From: Myxococcales bacterium
GTDB taxonomy: Bacteria; Myxococcota_A; Polyangia; Nannocystales; Nannocystaceae
DNA: 64,000 bases
Direction of reading: 5' to 3'
Assembly: GCA_020633295.1 (NCBI GenBank)
Contig: JACKDW010000006.1
Coordinates: 372,001-436,000, forward strand
A model generated the notes under the pieces. The model ran no database searches and had not been told where the DNA came from. It was given only the letters and a program-made list of their open reading frames with translations. Positions within the stretch are counted from its first letter, which is position 1; every line of letters starts with the position of its first letter. Both the position numbers and the translations under genes were made by a program. Positions 6,984-15,397 of the stretch are shown piece by piece.

Positions 6984-9473
6984 CTACGGCGCGACCTTGG
7001 TCTCGAGCACGCCGGCGACGATGTCGCGCTCGAGGTGCGCGTGCGCGAGCAGCTGCACCGCCGGCAGCCCGGCGACCTCGACCACGTGGGCCCCGGCCTC
7101 GGCGTCGAACTCGACGGTCATCGCCTCGGTGACGGCCTCGCCGTCGAGCGTGAACCACACGCGCAGCGGCGCGCGCACGGTCTGGACGGCGTCGGGCGAG
7201 GCCTGGGGATCGAGCAGGCGATAGCCGCCGATCGGGTAGCTGAGCTCGTACTCGGCGGGTGGCGGCGCGACGGTGAAGCGCAGCTCCACGCGGTCGCCCT
7301 GGCGCGTTCCTTCGAGCAGCGAGCTCGCGGCCGGCTGCACGAGCACGGGGCTCGAGGTGACCTCGTAGGGCGCCGTCGTCTGCCCGTCGAAGGCCTCGCC
7401 GCGCGCGACGAGGCGGACGCGCGCGCCCGGGAAGTCGAGCGGGATCTGCCAGTCGACGAACCAGTCGTGATCGCGGGTCTCGGCGACCTGACCGTTGGGC
7501 GCCGGGTTCGGGGCGTAGTGCGTCAGCATGTGGTAGCGGGTGTTGTCGAGGCCGGTGCCGGGCCAACCGCTGGGCGACGGGAACAGCGTCCACGAGCCGT
7601 CGCCGGGATCGACCTCGACGCTGACGAGCGGCGAGCCGATCGACGGGTCGCCGCCGCCCCAGCCGAAGCGCAGGGTCTGCCCGCGCTCGATCGTCTCCGG
7701 CAGGTTCTGGGTGAGCGCGCCGGCGTTGGTGCTGCGCTCGATCCCGCGGGGCTCGAAGCTCGACGGCCCCGAGAGGTCCTCGGAGTCGCTGTCGAACACG
7801 GGCCCGTCCTCCTCGGCGAGGATGCCGTCGACCTGCTCGAGCTGACGATCGACGATGTACTTGGCGCCGAGCGGCCCCCACAGCGACATCTCGGTCTCGT
7901 AGCCGCCCTGGTACCAGTCGTCGGGGTGCGTCAGGTACAGCAGGTGATCCTGCGAGTAGCCGAACGCGAGCGTCTCGATCGGCTCGCCGCCGGGCAGCGC
8001 GCGCGTGGCCATGGACTCGCGCAGGTACTTGATCACGGAGTACGCCGGCTCGCCGGGCAAGCTGACCATAAAGACATTACCGACGCGCGCGGTCGTGACG
8101 TAGGCCTGGTGCATCTGGCCGTTCGGGATCGGCTGCTGGAGGCTCGTCAGCAGCCCGCCGATGTCGGTGCAGAACTTCGGCCGCCCCTCCATGCTGGTCT
8201 CGGGGTTGTCGCTGTCGGTGACGTCGTCGTCCTTGCACTGCCAGCCGCCCCACGTGTAGGGGATGCCCGACGGGCCCTTGAACTCGGGGAGCTCGGCGTA
8301 GCCCATCAGCTCGTAGCGCAGGTCGATGCGCCGCGAGCGGACCGCGAGCGTCGCGTCGCGCTCCCACGCGAGCGACTTGTACAGATCGTAGACGCGCGGC
8401 GCCGCGACCTCGCCGACCAGCTCGGCGCGGGCCGGCGGCGCGTGCCCGAGCTGATCGCCGCCAGGCGACGCGTCGCCGCCACCGGACTGAATGAACATGC
8501 CGAGGATCGGCTGCTGCTCGCGGGCGAAGAAGAACTCCTCGAACTTCATCTCGAGGCCGCCGGCGGAGTCCTCGGTGAGCAGCTCGTTGTCCTCACTAAA
8601 GAGGGTGCCGTGCATGCCGAAGTTGATGAGCGTCGCCATCGGCGCTCCGCCGGCGCGCCGGACCGCGAACAGCGTGAGCCGCGGGTCCTTGCCGTAGGTC
8701 GGGTTGTTCTCGCCCCGGCGGTCGCGATAGACGAGGTTGTCGGGATCCCAGTCGTCCGCGTAGCCGAAGCCCCACTCGGCCTCGTCGAGGTCGTCGACGG
8801 CGCGCTTGATCGCGAGCGCGAAGGCGGAGGTCAGGCGATCGATCACCTCCTCGTCAGGCGAGTCGGCGCCGACGGCCGCGAGCTGCTGGGGCAGCCGCCA
8901 GTAGCGCGCGTGGGTGTGGTGCGAGTGCGTCGCGCCCGTCATCACGCGACCTTCGAAGTCGAGGCCGTGGTCCTCCTTGAGCTTGCGGATCGTGCCCTCG
9001 GTCAGCGAGTCCTCGCTGCTCATGGTCGGCAGCTTGACGAGCGCGAGGCGCTCGCCCTCGACCTCGAGCACCATCGCCTTGATCGTCATGTAGCCGTAGA
9101 AGCCGCGCGTGCCGTTGAGCACGTCCATCCACGGCGTCTTGACCTTCGGCGTGCGCAGGCCGTAGCCGGCCATCGAGATCCCCACGGGATCGGCGAGGTA
9201 CTCGACGGCCACGCCGGCGCGCAGCGGGCCGTGCGGGAACGCGAAGGCGCCCTCGGTGTCGCTCGTCTCCGACGTCGAGCTCGTCGACGCCTCGGCGTCG
9301 CTGCCCGACGACGTGCTCGCCCCGGTCTCCGCGCCGGTCGTGCCGTCCGTGCTGCTCGTGCCGTCGCCCGCGTCGCCGCACGCCGCCGCGAGCACACACG
9401 CGAGCCCTGCCCTGCCCAGCCAGCGCCCGCTGAGCGTGCGCGCGTCACCGACGATCCGTGTCCGTGTTGTCAT
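6984..9473 (-). CDS. Neutral/alkaline ceramidase-like lipoprotein
   Basis: 829-residue protein from ATG 9473 with a lipoprotein signal ending in C32 (LACVLAAAC) and an acidic Ser/Thr/Gly spacer of about 45 residues. The mature part resembles the neutral/alkaline non-lysosomal ceramidase family: LRAGVAVEYLADPVGISMAG near the start, a His cluster GATHSHHTHARYW at the place of the zinc ligands, NFGMHGTLFSEDNELLTED, and SGGGDASPGGD. That family cleaves the amide bond of ceramides and needs zinc. The C-terminus (PSSFEPRGIE onward) may be a beta-sandwich domain as in ceramidases. The frame is open to 9848, but the Arg-rich upstream part lacks a signal and looks non-coding. Substrate specificity is inferred, not shown. 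Confidence 0.75.
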   Translation of the reverse strand: MTTRTRIVGDARTLSGRWLGRAGLACVLAAACGDAGDGTSSTDGTTGAETGASTSSGSDAEASTSSTSETSDTEGAFAFPHGPLRAGVAVEYLADPVGISMAGYGLRTPKVKTPWMDVLNGTRGFYGYMTIKAMVLEVEGERLALVKLPTMSSEDSLTEGTIRKLKEDHGLDFEGRVMTGATHSHHTHARYWRLPQQLAAVGADSPDEEVIDRLTSAFALAIKRAVDDLDEAEWGFGYADDWDPDNLVYRDRRGENNPTYGKDPRLTLFAVRRAGGAPMATLINFGMHGTLFSEDNELLTEDSAGGLEMKFEEFFFAREQQPILGMFIQSGGGDASPGGDQLGHAPPARAELVGEVAAPRVYDLYKSLAWERDATLAVRSRRIDLRYELMGYAELPEFKGPSGIPYTWGGWQCKDDDVTDSDNPETSMEGRPKFCTDIGGLLTSLQQPIPNGQMHQAYVTTARVGNVFMVSLPGEPAYSVIKYLRESMATRALPGGEPIETLAFGYSQDHLLYLTHPDDWYQGGYETEMSLWGPLGAKYIVDRQLEQVDGILAEEDGPVFDSDSEDLSGPSSFEPRGIERSTNAGALTQNLPETIERGQTLRFGWGGGDPSIGSPLVSVEVDPGDGSWTLFPSPSGWPGTGLDNTRYHMLTHYAPNPAPNGQVAETRDHDWFVDWQIPLDFPGARVRLVARGEAFDGQTTAPYEVTSSPVLVQPAASSLLEGTRQGDRVELRFTVAPPPAEYELSYPIGGYRLLDPQASPDAVQTVRAPLRVWFTLDGEAVTEAMTVEFDAEAGAHVVEVAGLPAVQLLAHAHLERDIVAGVLETKVAP

Positions 9474-9628
9474 CGCGGATTCGAGCTTAGGAGCCCGACG
9501 CGCGCGGTACAAGCCCACAGGCGCGCGGACGCGGCCGCCGCGACGGAGACGCCGCCGTGGACTCCGCAGCGCGGTGACCGTCGACGACCGCCGGCGCGCG
9601 ACCGCAGTATGATGGCGACCGCTCCACC

Positions 9629-11128
9629 GTGACGCGCGACGCAGCACAGACGAGCCGCGCCTGGCGCTGGCTGTTCGCGTCGCTCGTGCACGTCGTGTGG
9701 CTCGGGGCGCCGAGCTGGGCGCACGCCGAGCCCGCGCCCCAATCGGAACACGATCGTGGGCCGCCGACGCAGCCTGGTGGGAACCGCGAGCCGGCCGACT
9801 CAACCAAGAACGACCGGGTCGACGACGCGCAGGAGTCCGCGACGCCACGAACCACGCGCGCGCCTCGCCGAGCGCGCCGCCAAGACGACCTCCACGAGCC
9901 GATCACCGGCGAGCCCCCGCGGCCGCATCACCCGGGTGACTTCCACCACCACTCGCCGTCGATCCTCCCCGAATGGTTCGTGGCCGCCGACCTCCGCACG
10001 CCGCGACCCGTGCCACCCGACGGCGAGCTGGTCTCGACGCGCCTGAGCGAGAAGAAGGTCCACAGCTTCCTGCCGCTGCCGGTCGTGCGCGCCGAGCCGC
10101 TGGTCGGCTTCCAGCTCGGCGCACGCCTCGCCTACGCCTATCGCCCCGACGATCAGCTGAAGGTGCTCGCCACGCTGTCGGCGCGCGTCTCGCTCCGCAA
10201 CGTCCACATGTACGGCATGAACTTCGTGCTGTGGGACCTGCTCAACCGCAACGAGCGCTTCCTGTTCAACCTCAACTTCCGCTACGACCCGGTGTTCCCC
10301 TACTTCGGCCTCGATCAGCGACAGTCGGTGGAGGAGATCACGAAGGACGGCGAGGAGCGCATCTACAGCCAGGTGACGACGGTCGACGCCCGCTTGCAGT
10401 ACCAGCAGCCGATCGCCGCGTACGGGCCCGGCACGCTGCGCGCGCTGTTCGGCTTCAACTACGCGTTCGACAACATCCGCGGCTACCCGGACACGCTGCT
10501 GGTGCGGGAGCAGCTCGAGCACGTCGGCGACACCCACCGCCTCCCGCTGCACACGGGCCTCAACTGGGACAGCCGCGACAACGTCTACAGCCCGCGCGCG
10601 GGCGGCCTCCACGACGTGATCTTCGCCGCCGCGCCGCCGCTCGGCCGCCGCGACGCCTGGGGGCTGATCGGCGTGAGCTTCCGCTGGTACCGCACGCTCG
10701 GCCTCGACGAGATCATCCTCGCCACGCGCATCGCGGCCGAGGGGCTCTACGGCGACGCCCCCTTCGTCCCGCTCGGGCAGCTGTTCGGCTTCCCCTCGCC
10801 CGACGCCTACGGCGGGAGCACGATCGGCCGCGGCTACCTGCGCCGTCGCTACATCGGCCGCTTCAAGGGCCTGTGGAGCACCGAGCTGCGCTTTGAGCCC
10901 GTCGAGCTGTCGCTGCTCAAGGGCAAGCGCACGCTCGCGCTCGGCTTCAAGGGCTCCCTCGAGCTCGGACGTGTCCTCCAGGACAGCGAGCCGATCTTCG
11001 CCGACATCCACGTCTCGGGCGGCCCGGGCCTGTACATCATCTGGGATCGCTTCGCGGTCGTCCGCTTCGATGTCGGCATCAGCGACGAATTCGTCGGCTT
11101 CTACCTGCTGACCGGCCACTCGTTCTAG
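9629..11128 (+). CDS. Outer-membrane beta-barrel protein of the Omp85/surface-antigen type
   Basis: 499 residues from GTG 9629; the ATGs just upstream are out of frame and stop at once. The Sec signal ends near SWAHAEP (about residue 33). A disordered Arg/Pro/His-rich segment of about 75 residues follows, then a region rich in alternating aromatic strands. Omp85-like traits are GLNWDSRDNVYSPRAGG, the lid-loop-like GGSTIGRGYLRRRYIGRFKG and a C-terminus ending in Phe (LLTGHSF), as expected for a barrel inserted by Bam. No POTRA domains are evident, so it resembles the short surface-antigen/patatin-type barrels rather than BamA. The role is unknown. Confidence 0.7.
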   Translation: MTRDAAQTSRAWRWLFASLVHVVWLGAPSWAHAEPAPQSEHDRGPPTQPGGNREPADSTKNDRVDDAQESATPRTTRAPRRARRQDDLHEPITGEPPRPHHPGDFHHHSPSILPEWFVAADLRTPRPVPPDGELVSTRLSEKKVHSFLPLPVVRAEPLVGFQLGARLAYAYRPDDQLKVLATLSARVSLRNVHMYGMNFVLWDLLNRNERFLFNLNFRYDPVFPYFGLDQRQSVEEITKDGEERIYSQVTTVDARLQYQQPIAAYGPGTLRALFGFNYAFDNIRGYPDTLLVREQLEHVGDTHRLPLHTGLNWDSRDNVYSPRAGGLHDVIFAAAPPLGRRDAWGLIGVSFRWYRTLGLDEIILATRIAAEGLYGDAPFVPLGQLFGFPSPDAYGGSTIGRGYLRRRYIGRFKGLWSTELRFEPVELSLLKGKRTLALGFKGSLELGRVLQDSEPIFADIHVSGGPGLYIIWDRFAVVRFDVGISDEFVGFYLLTGHSF

Positions 11129-11196
11129 CCGACCAAAGCTCGCGCGGCCGCGTAGCGGGCGGGCCCAGGTTCGCGGGCGGCTGGCGAAGACGGCCG

Positions 11197-11877
11197 TCAG
11201 CGCCCGTGCGCGAGCGTCCGGACCGCGCCGTCGGCGAAGCGGACCTGGATCTTGTCCCCGCCGGCGAGCGCGATGACCTCGCCGAGGCCGAACTTCGCGT
11301 GCGACAGGATCTCGCCGACCGCGAAGCGCTCGCGGAGCGTCCACGTCCGCGCGCTGTCGCGGGCGGCCTCCAGTCGCGCGCGCTCGGCCTCCGCCTCGCG
11401 CGCCCGGAGCTCGTCGCGCTCGCGGCAGATGGCCGCCGCGCGCTCGACGTGCGGGGCGAGGAGCGCGTGCGAGGCGCGCGCTTGCGCGATCAGCCGTACG
11501 TCCACCTGCTCCCGCGCCATGTAGCGCTCGAGCGCGCGGCTCGCGTCCTGGGACGCCACGAGATCGAGCCGCAGCCGCCCGTCGCGGACCTCAACCGCCC
11601 GCTCGACGGCGGCGAACATGTTCCCGACGTCGAGCTCATCGAGCAGCTCGCAGGCCCGCGCGACGCCCTCGACGAACGCGCGCGGCTCGTCCTCGATAAA
11701 CGCCATCACGCCGTTGCGCAGCACCTGCGTGTACAGGGTCTCGAGCACCACGAGCCCGCGCGCGAGCGGGGGCAAGGAGTCAAAGAACCCGCGCGTGCTG
11801 TGGCTCGCCACGACCAGCGGCTCGATCACCGCGCCCCGAATCTCGTTGTCGTCTCTCGGTGGTTGTCCCGTGCTCAT
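11197..11877 (-). CDS. Hypothetical protein with DMP19/DUF4375-like N-terminus and KOW/CarD-like C-terminal strand region
   Basis: About 226 residues from ATG 11877. The segment LETLYTQVLRNGVMAFIEDE and the following helices resemble the DMP19/DUF4375 fold, a small helical domain of unknown function; this is a tentative match by eye. A charged coiled coil follows (residues ~150-185, ERDELRAREAEAERARLEAA). The C-terminal 40 residues, FAVGEILSHAKFGLGEVIAL, look like the small beta domain that many myxobacterial proteins carry. The start is fixed by GAGG six bases upstream. That site lies inside the last codons of the upstream spermidine-synthase-like gene, whose TGA is only 2 bp before this ATG, so the two are translationally coupled. 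Confidence 0.65.
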   Translation of the reverse strand: MSTGQPPRDDNEIRGAVIEPLVVASHSTRGFFDSLPPLARGLVVLETLYTQVLRNGVMAFIEDEPRAFVEGVARACELLDELDVGNMFAAVERAVEVRDGRLRLDLVASQDASRALERYMAREQVDVRLIAQARASHALLAPHVERAAAICRERDELRAREAEAERARLEAARDSARTWTLRERFAVGEILSHAKFGLGEVIALAGGDKIQVRFADGAVRTLAHGR

Positions 11878-11879
11878 GA

Positions 11880-12908
11880 TCAACCTCGTGTCGGGTCGCC
11901 GGCGCAGCGCGGCCGGCAGCTGTCATTATGGCGATCAATCCCCGCTTCGCTCGCCTCGGGCGCGAAATCATCCTCGAGCACCCGACCGTCGGTGGGCCCG
12001 CGGCCCTCGGCCTCGAGACGCGCGAGCAGCCCGCGCGTGTGCAGCCCGTAGTCGGCGAGCAGGGTGTCCGCGTTCGCTGACAGCTCCACGTCGGTCAGTC
12101 GACGCTCGGCGCGCGTCGCCACCAGCGACGCCTCGAGATCCGTCGCGCTGTGGAACACGTAGATCTGCGGGAACACGGCCGCGAAGGTCGCGCGATCGTC
12201 GGGGTAGCGGGCCGAGCGGCTGTGCAGGTTCGCGATCACGACGCCATCGTCCGGCAGGCGCGCGGCGCAGCCCTCGAGGTGCTGCCGCGAGCGCAGGTGC
12301 AGCGGGACGGTGGTGCCGCGGTAGGCGTCGAGCACGATCACGTCCCAGCGCGCGTCGGCCGGGCGCTCGGCGATGAACCGGCGACCGTCGGCGACGTGCA
12401 GCCGGTAGCGAGGATCGTCGGGGACCCCGAAGTGCGCGCGCGCCAGCTCGACGACCGCCGGGCAGATGTCCACGGCGTCGATCTCGATCCCCGGCACGTG
12501 GTGAAACAGGTAGTTGGTGACCTGGCCGCCGCCGACCCCGATCATGAGCACGCGGCGCGGCTTGGGGTGCACGAGCAGCACCGAGGTCATGGCCTGAAGG
12601 ACAGGTAACTTCAGGGTGTAAGGGTCGCGGGCGTCGTAGACCGACTCGGTCACGCGGCGCCCGTCGACCATGAAGTACATCGTGCGGATCGAGCCCCGCT
12701 CGGTGACGACGACGTGATTGAAGCGCGAGCGCTGCTCCCCGATCACGCGCTCGGGCTCCGGCTCCGGCTCCGGCTCCGCCCCCGCGTCGGCGCGGCGCGG
12801 CGCGTCCGTCGGCTGGCGCGCGGCGCAGCCACCCACGAGCGCGGGCAGCAGCCCAGGGACCACGACCAAACCCGGGACCGCGTGGAGCAAGTCGCGTCGA
12901 CGGATCAC
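11880..12908 (-). CDS. Spermidine-synthase-like methyltransferase-fold protein with twin-Arg/lipobox signal
   Basis: 342 residues from GTG 12908, chosen because GGAGGAGG lies just upstream and because a signal sequence starts there. The N-terminus IRRRDLLHAVPGLVVVPG ends in LVGGCAARQ, combining an RR motif with a lipobox. A Glu/Pro repeat linker follows. The body is a spermidine-synthase fold: the SAM-site glycine motif VLMIGVGGGQVTNYLF, the acidic end EIDAVDICPAVVELA, and DVIVLDAYRGTTVPLHL, which contains the Asp of the aminopropyltransferase active site. It resembles spermidine-synthase-like domains of unknown substrate. An export signal on a SAM-fold enzyme is odd because SAM is cytoplasmic. 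Coupled to the downstream DMP19-like gene. Confidence 0.75.
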   Translation of the reverse strand: MIRRRDLLHAVPGLVVVPGLLPALVGGCAARQPTDAPRRADAGAEPEPEPEPERVIGEQRSRFNHVVVTERGSIRTMYFMVDGRRVTESVYDARDPYTLKLPVLQAMTSVLLVHPKPRRVLMIGVGGGQVTNYLFHHVPGIEIDAVDICPAVVELARAHFGVPDDPRYRLHVADGRRFIAERPADARWDVIVLDAYRGTTVPLHLRSRQHLEGCAARLPDDGVVIANLHSRSARYPDDRATFAAVFPQIYVFHSATDLEASLVATRAERRLTDVELSANADTLLADYGLHTRGLLARLEAEGRGPTDGRVLEDDFAPEASEAGIDRHNDSCRPRCAGDPTRG

Positions 12909-13029
12909 TCGTCCTCCTCCGCGCTGAGAGTACCGAGTTCCGTCGCGGGCCGCCGGCGCGAACAAATTAGCGCCGTCCACGCGCGCGCCGTCGGGCGCTT
13001 TCGCCCCGGGGCTGTGGTACTCGTCGCCC

Positions 13030-13791
13030 ATGAGAGCAGACGGTCGCAGCCCCGAGCAGCTTCGTCGATACACCATCGAGCCCGGCTTCATCCGCGCCTC
13101 CCTCGGCTCAGCGCTGATCTCCGCCGGTCGCACCCGCGTCATCTGCACCGCGAACCTCGAGGCGAAGCCGCCTGGGTGGCTGAAATCCGGCGGATGGGTG
13201 ACCGCGGAGTACTCGATGCTGCCGGGCGCGACGCGCCCGCGGGGGCGGCGAGATCCCGGCGGCCGCGGCAAGGAGATCCAGCGGCTCATCGGGCGATCGC
13301 TGCGGGCCGCCGTCAACCTCAGCGCGCTCGTCGACGACGCGCAGGCGCAGCCGCTCTCGCTCATCATCGACTGCGACGTCATCGAAGCGGACGGCGGTAC
13401 GCGCACGGCGTCGATCACCGGCGGCTACGTGGCGCTCGCGCTGGCGGTCGCCTCCCTCCGTCGGCAGGGTCGCCTGCAGCGCTCACCGCTCTCCGGGGCC
13501 GTCGCCGCGGTCTCGGTCGGCCTCGTCGCGCTCGGGGCCGACGCGCCGCCGTCGCCGGTGCTCGATCTCCCGTATGAAGAAGACAGCCGAGCCCACGCCG
13601 ACGTCAACATCGTCATGCGCGCCGGCGGCGGGCTCATCGAGGTCCAGGGGACGGCCGAGAACGGGACGTTTGACCGCGCCGAGCTCTCGCGCATGCTCGA
13701 CCTCGCGACCGCCGGCTGTAACCAGCTGTTCGCGCTGCAGTCCGACGCGATCGAGCGCGGCTTGGCCAGCGCCTCGGGGGACGCGCCATGA
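13030..13791 (+). CDS. rph: Ribonuclease PH
   Basis: 253-residue phosphorolytic 3'-5' exoribonuclease that trims tRNA 3' ends. It starts MRADGRSPEQLRRYTIEPGF, the normal RNase PH N-terminus. It contains the conserved EYSMLPGATRPR segment, GRGKEIQRLIGRSLRAAV and the acidic LPYEEDSRAHADVN that binds metal and phosphate. Length is normal. It overlaps rdgB by 4 bases (ATGA), a common and functionally sensible pair. The first tRNA gene of the window lies about 740 bp downstream. Confidence 0.97.
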   Translation: MRADGRSPEQLRRYTIEPGFIRASLGSALISAGRTRVICTANLEAKPPGWLKSGGWVTAEYSMLPGATRPRGRRDPGGRGKEIQRLIGRSLRAAVNLSALVDDAQAQPLSLIIDCDVIEADGGTRTASITGGYVALALAVASLRRQGRLQRSPLSGAVAAVSVGLVALGADAPPSPVLDLPYEEDSRAHADVNIVMRAGGGLIEVQGTAENGTFDRAELSRMLDLATAGCNQLFALQSDAIERGLASASGDAP

Positions 13792-14474
13792 ACCAGTCCC
13801 AGTCCCAGTCCCAGTCCCCGCGCCACCTCGTCATCGCCAGCGGCAACCGTCACAAGGTCATCGAGCTGCGGGCGATGGCCGCGGCTCGCTCGCTCTCCGT
13901 CGCCGTGAGCGCCATGGCCGACCACGGCGACGCGCCCGAGATCGTCGAGGACCGCGACACCTTCACCGGCAACGCGGTGCTCAAGGCCGAGGGGATCGCC
14001 CGCTGGCTGCGCGAGATGACGTCCCTCCCGGGCGACACCCTGGTCGTGGCCGATGACTCGGGCATCGTGATCGAGGCGCTCGACGGTGCGCCCGGGGTCT
14101 ACTCGGCCCGCTACGCCGGCTCCCCGACCGATGACGACGCGAACAACGCCAAGATGGTCCAGGAGCTGCGCGCGCGCGGCGTCAGCGAGTCGCCGGCGCA
14201 CTATGTCTGCGTGCTCGCGGTCGTCCGGCTGGACGGACAGCCGGTCGACAACGGCGAGGCGCTCGTGCTCTTCCGCGGCCGCTGGGACGGGACCGCGCGG
14301 GTCGAGCACCGCGGCACCGGCGGCTTCGGCTACGACCCCTACGTGTGGATCGACTGGCCGAGCCCGACCAGCCAGACGGTCGCCGAGCTGAGCCGCGAGG
14401 AGAAGGCGGCGCGGTCCCACCGCGGCCAGGCGATGCGCGCGTTCATGGACGCGCTCGCCAGCTGGCTGGCGTGA
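13788..14474 (+). CDS. rdgB: Non-canonical purine NTP pyrophosphatase (RdgB/HAM1 family)
   Basis: 228-residue enzyme that hydrolyses dITP, ITP and XTP to monophosphates and so keeps deaminated purines out of nucleic acids. The family motifs are visible: IASGNRHKVIELRAM (substrate-binding SGNxxK), TFTGNAVLKAEG, VADDSGIVIEAL with catalytic Asp residues, GVYSARYAG, and GTGGFGYDPYVW near the C-terminus, followed by ELSREEKAARSHRGQAMRAF. The first ten codons contain a QS dipeptide repeat encoded by four CAGTCC hexamers, which is not part of the fold. It overlaps rph by four bases. Confidence 0.96.
   Translation: MNQSQSQSQSPRHLVIASGNRHKVIELRAMAAARSLSVAVSAMADHGDAPEIVEDRDTFTGNAVLKAEGIARWLREMTSLPGDTLVVADDSGIVIEALDGAPGVYSARYAGSPTDDDANNAKMVQELRARGVSESPAHYVCVLAVVRLDGQPVDNGEALVLFRGRWDGTARVEHRGTGGFGYDPYVWIDWPSPTSQTVAELSREEKAARSHRGQAMRAFMDALASWLA
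13794..13817 (+). repeat. Four tandem CAGTCC hexamers in the 5' end of rdgB
   Basis: Positions 13794-13817 are CAGTCC repeated four times and encode (Gln-Ser)4 directly after the RdgB start codon. Because the unit is six bases, copy-number change would alter only the number of QS dipeptides and not the frame. Confidence 0.85.
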
Positions 14475-14534
14475 ACCGGCGCGACCGCGGTCTGGACCCG
14501 AGCGCGTCCGTCGGCTATGGTGCGCGTCCCGTAT

Positions 14535-14608
14535 CGGGGCGTAGCGCAGCCTGGTAGCGCGCCTGCTTTGGGTGCAGGATGTCGGAGGTTCAAATCCTCT
14601 CGCCCCGA
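14535..14608 (+). tRNA. tRNA-Pro (anticodon TGG)
   Basis: Cloverleaf drawn by hand. Acceptor arms CGGGGCG (14535-14541) and CGCCCCG (14601-14607) pair fully, with discriminator A. The anticodon stem CCTGC/GCAGG encloses the loop TTTGGGT with anticodon TGG. The T arm GGAGG-TTCAAAT-CCTCT is canonical. CCA is not encoded. It lies 60 bp after rdgB and 18 bp before tRNA-Arg, so the two tRNAs may be co-transcribed. Confidence 0.96.
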
Positions 14609-14626
14609 TTCAACCCGCATCGCGGG

Positions 14627-14700
14627 GCACCCATAGCTCAGATGGATAGAGCATCGGTCTTCTAAACCGACGGTCACAGGTTCGAATCCTGTTGGGTGCG
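14627..14700 (+). tRNA. tRNA-Arg (anticodon TCT)
   Basis: Acceptor arms GCACCCA (14627-14633) and TGGGTGC (14693-14699) pair, with discriminator G. The anticodon stem TCGGT/ACCGA encloses CTTCTAA with anticodon TCT, which reads AGA/AGG codons. The T loop GTTCGAATC is canonical. CCA is not encoded. No integrase or duplicated 3' tRNA end was seen, so there is no sign of an integrated element. Confidence 0.96.
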
Positions 14701-14793
14701 CTTTTGTGCTCCCGGCGTTCGGGCCTGGGGCTCGTGTAGGACCCGACCGTCCATCAGGCCGCGGCCGAACAGCCGCTCGGGATTTGGGTCCAC

Positions 14794-14837
14794 AAAAAAG
14801 GGCGAGGCGCCCCCGGATGGGAGCGCCTCGCCGTTTT
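14794..14837 (-). terminator. Strong, nearly bidirectional intrinsic terminator
   Basis: A perfect 10-bp stem, GGCGAGGCGC (14801-14810) and GCGCCTCGCC (14823-14832), has a 12-base loop. On the minus strand it is followed by a run of six T (A-run 14794-14799 on plus), which makes it the terminator of the lipoprotein gene ending at 14864. On the plus strand GTTTTG follows, so it may also stop transcription from the tRNA pair. Confidence 0.85.
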
Positions 14838-14863
14838 GCTTGGTGACTTTGTTGGATGGCGGC

Positions 14864-15163
14864 TTACTTGGCCTTGGCTTCGCCTTCGCCTTCGCCTTCG
14901 CCTTCAGCGCCGCCCTCGGCGTCGTCGCCCTCGGCCTTGGCGTCATCGCCCTCAGCCTTGGCGTCGTCGCCGGCCTTCTCGTCGCCGCCGGCCTTCTCGT
15001 CGCCGCCGGCCTTGGCGTCAGCCTCCTGCTTGGTGTCCTTCGCACCGTCCTTCGCGTCGGCTCCGGCCTTGTTGTCTTCGGTCTTCTTGTCGCCACCACA
15101 CGCCGGGGCCGAAAGGGCCACGGCGGTAAGAGCGGCGAGCACGAACTTGCTGTTGAGCTTCAT
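14864..15163 (-). CDS. Small low-complexity Ala/Asp/Glu/Gly/Lys-rich lipoprotein
   Basis: 99 residues from ATG 15163 (MKLNSKFVLAALTAVAL), with a clear lipoprotein signal ending SAPACGGDK. The rest is imperfect repeats of short charged units (KAGGDE, KAEGDDA, GEGE) with no hydrophobic core, so the mature part should be disordered and acidic. A GGGAGA stretch lies about 10 bases before the ATG, and the gene ends at a strong terminator, which suggests high expression. The ~230-bp upstream region is less GC-rich than the surroundings and probably holds the promoter. Such proteins are common in myxobacterial envelopes; the function is unknown. Confidence 0.75.
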   Translation of the reverse strand: MKLNSKFVLAALTAVALSAPACGGDKKTEDNKAGADAKDGAKDTKQEADAKAGGDEKAGGDEKAGDDAKAEGDDAKAEGDDAEGGAEGEGEGEGEAKAK

Positions 15164-15397
15164 GAACTGAATCTCCCTGGTGGGTTCGAGTCGTGTTGCG
15201 ATGTTAAGCCAAACGCCAATCCAAGAGCAATGATCGCGTAGTTCCAGCAGGCGCACTATACGCTCTCACGCAATTGATGCGATCGCCAGGGTGCCTGTGG
15301 TTCCACTGCACACGCACGAGGTCTGCGCTCGGTTCACGTACACCGGAGCCAGCCCCGCAGCCGCCTGCCGATGGACGCTTTCGCGCGCCCGTTCGCG

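Noticed and set aside
6978..9632. An 884-codon plus-strand frame opposite the ceramidase-like gene
   Set aside because: Low-complexity translation without motifs; the minus-strand gene has a signal peptide and family motifs.
14535..14700. The tRNA pair as an attachment site of a genomic island
   Set aside because: No integrase, no duplicated tRNA 3' end and no change in composition or gene type was seen on either side.
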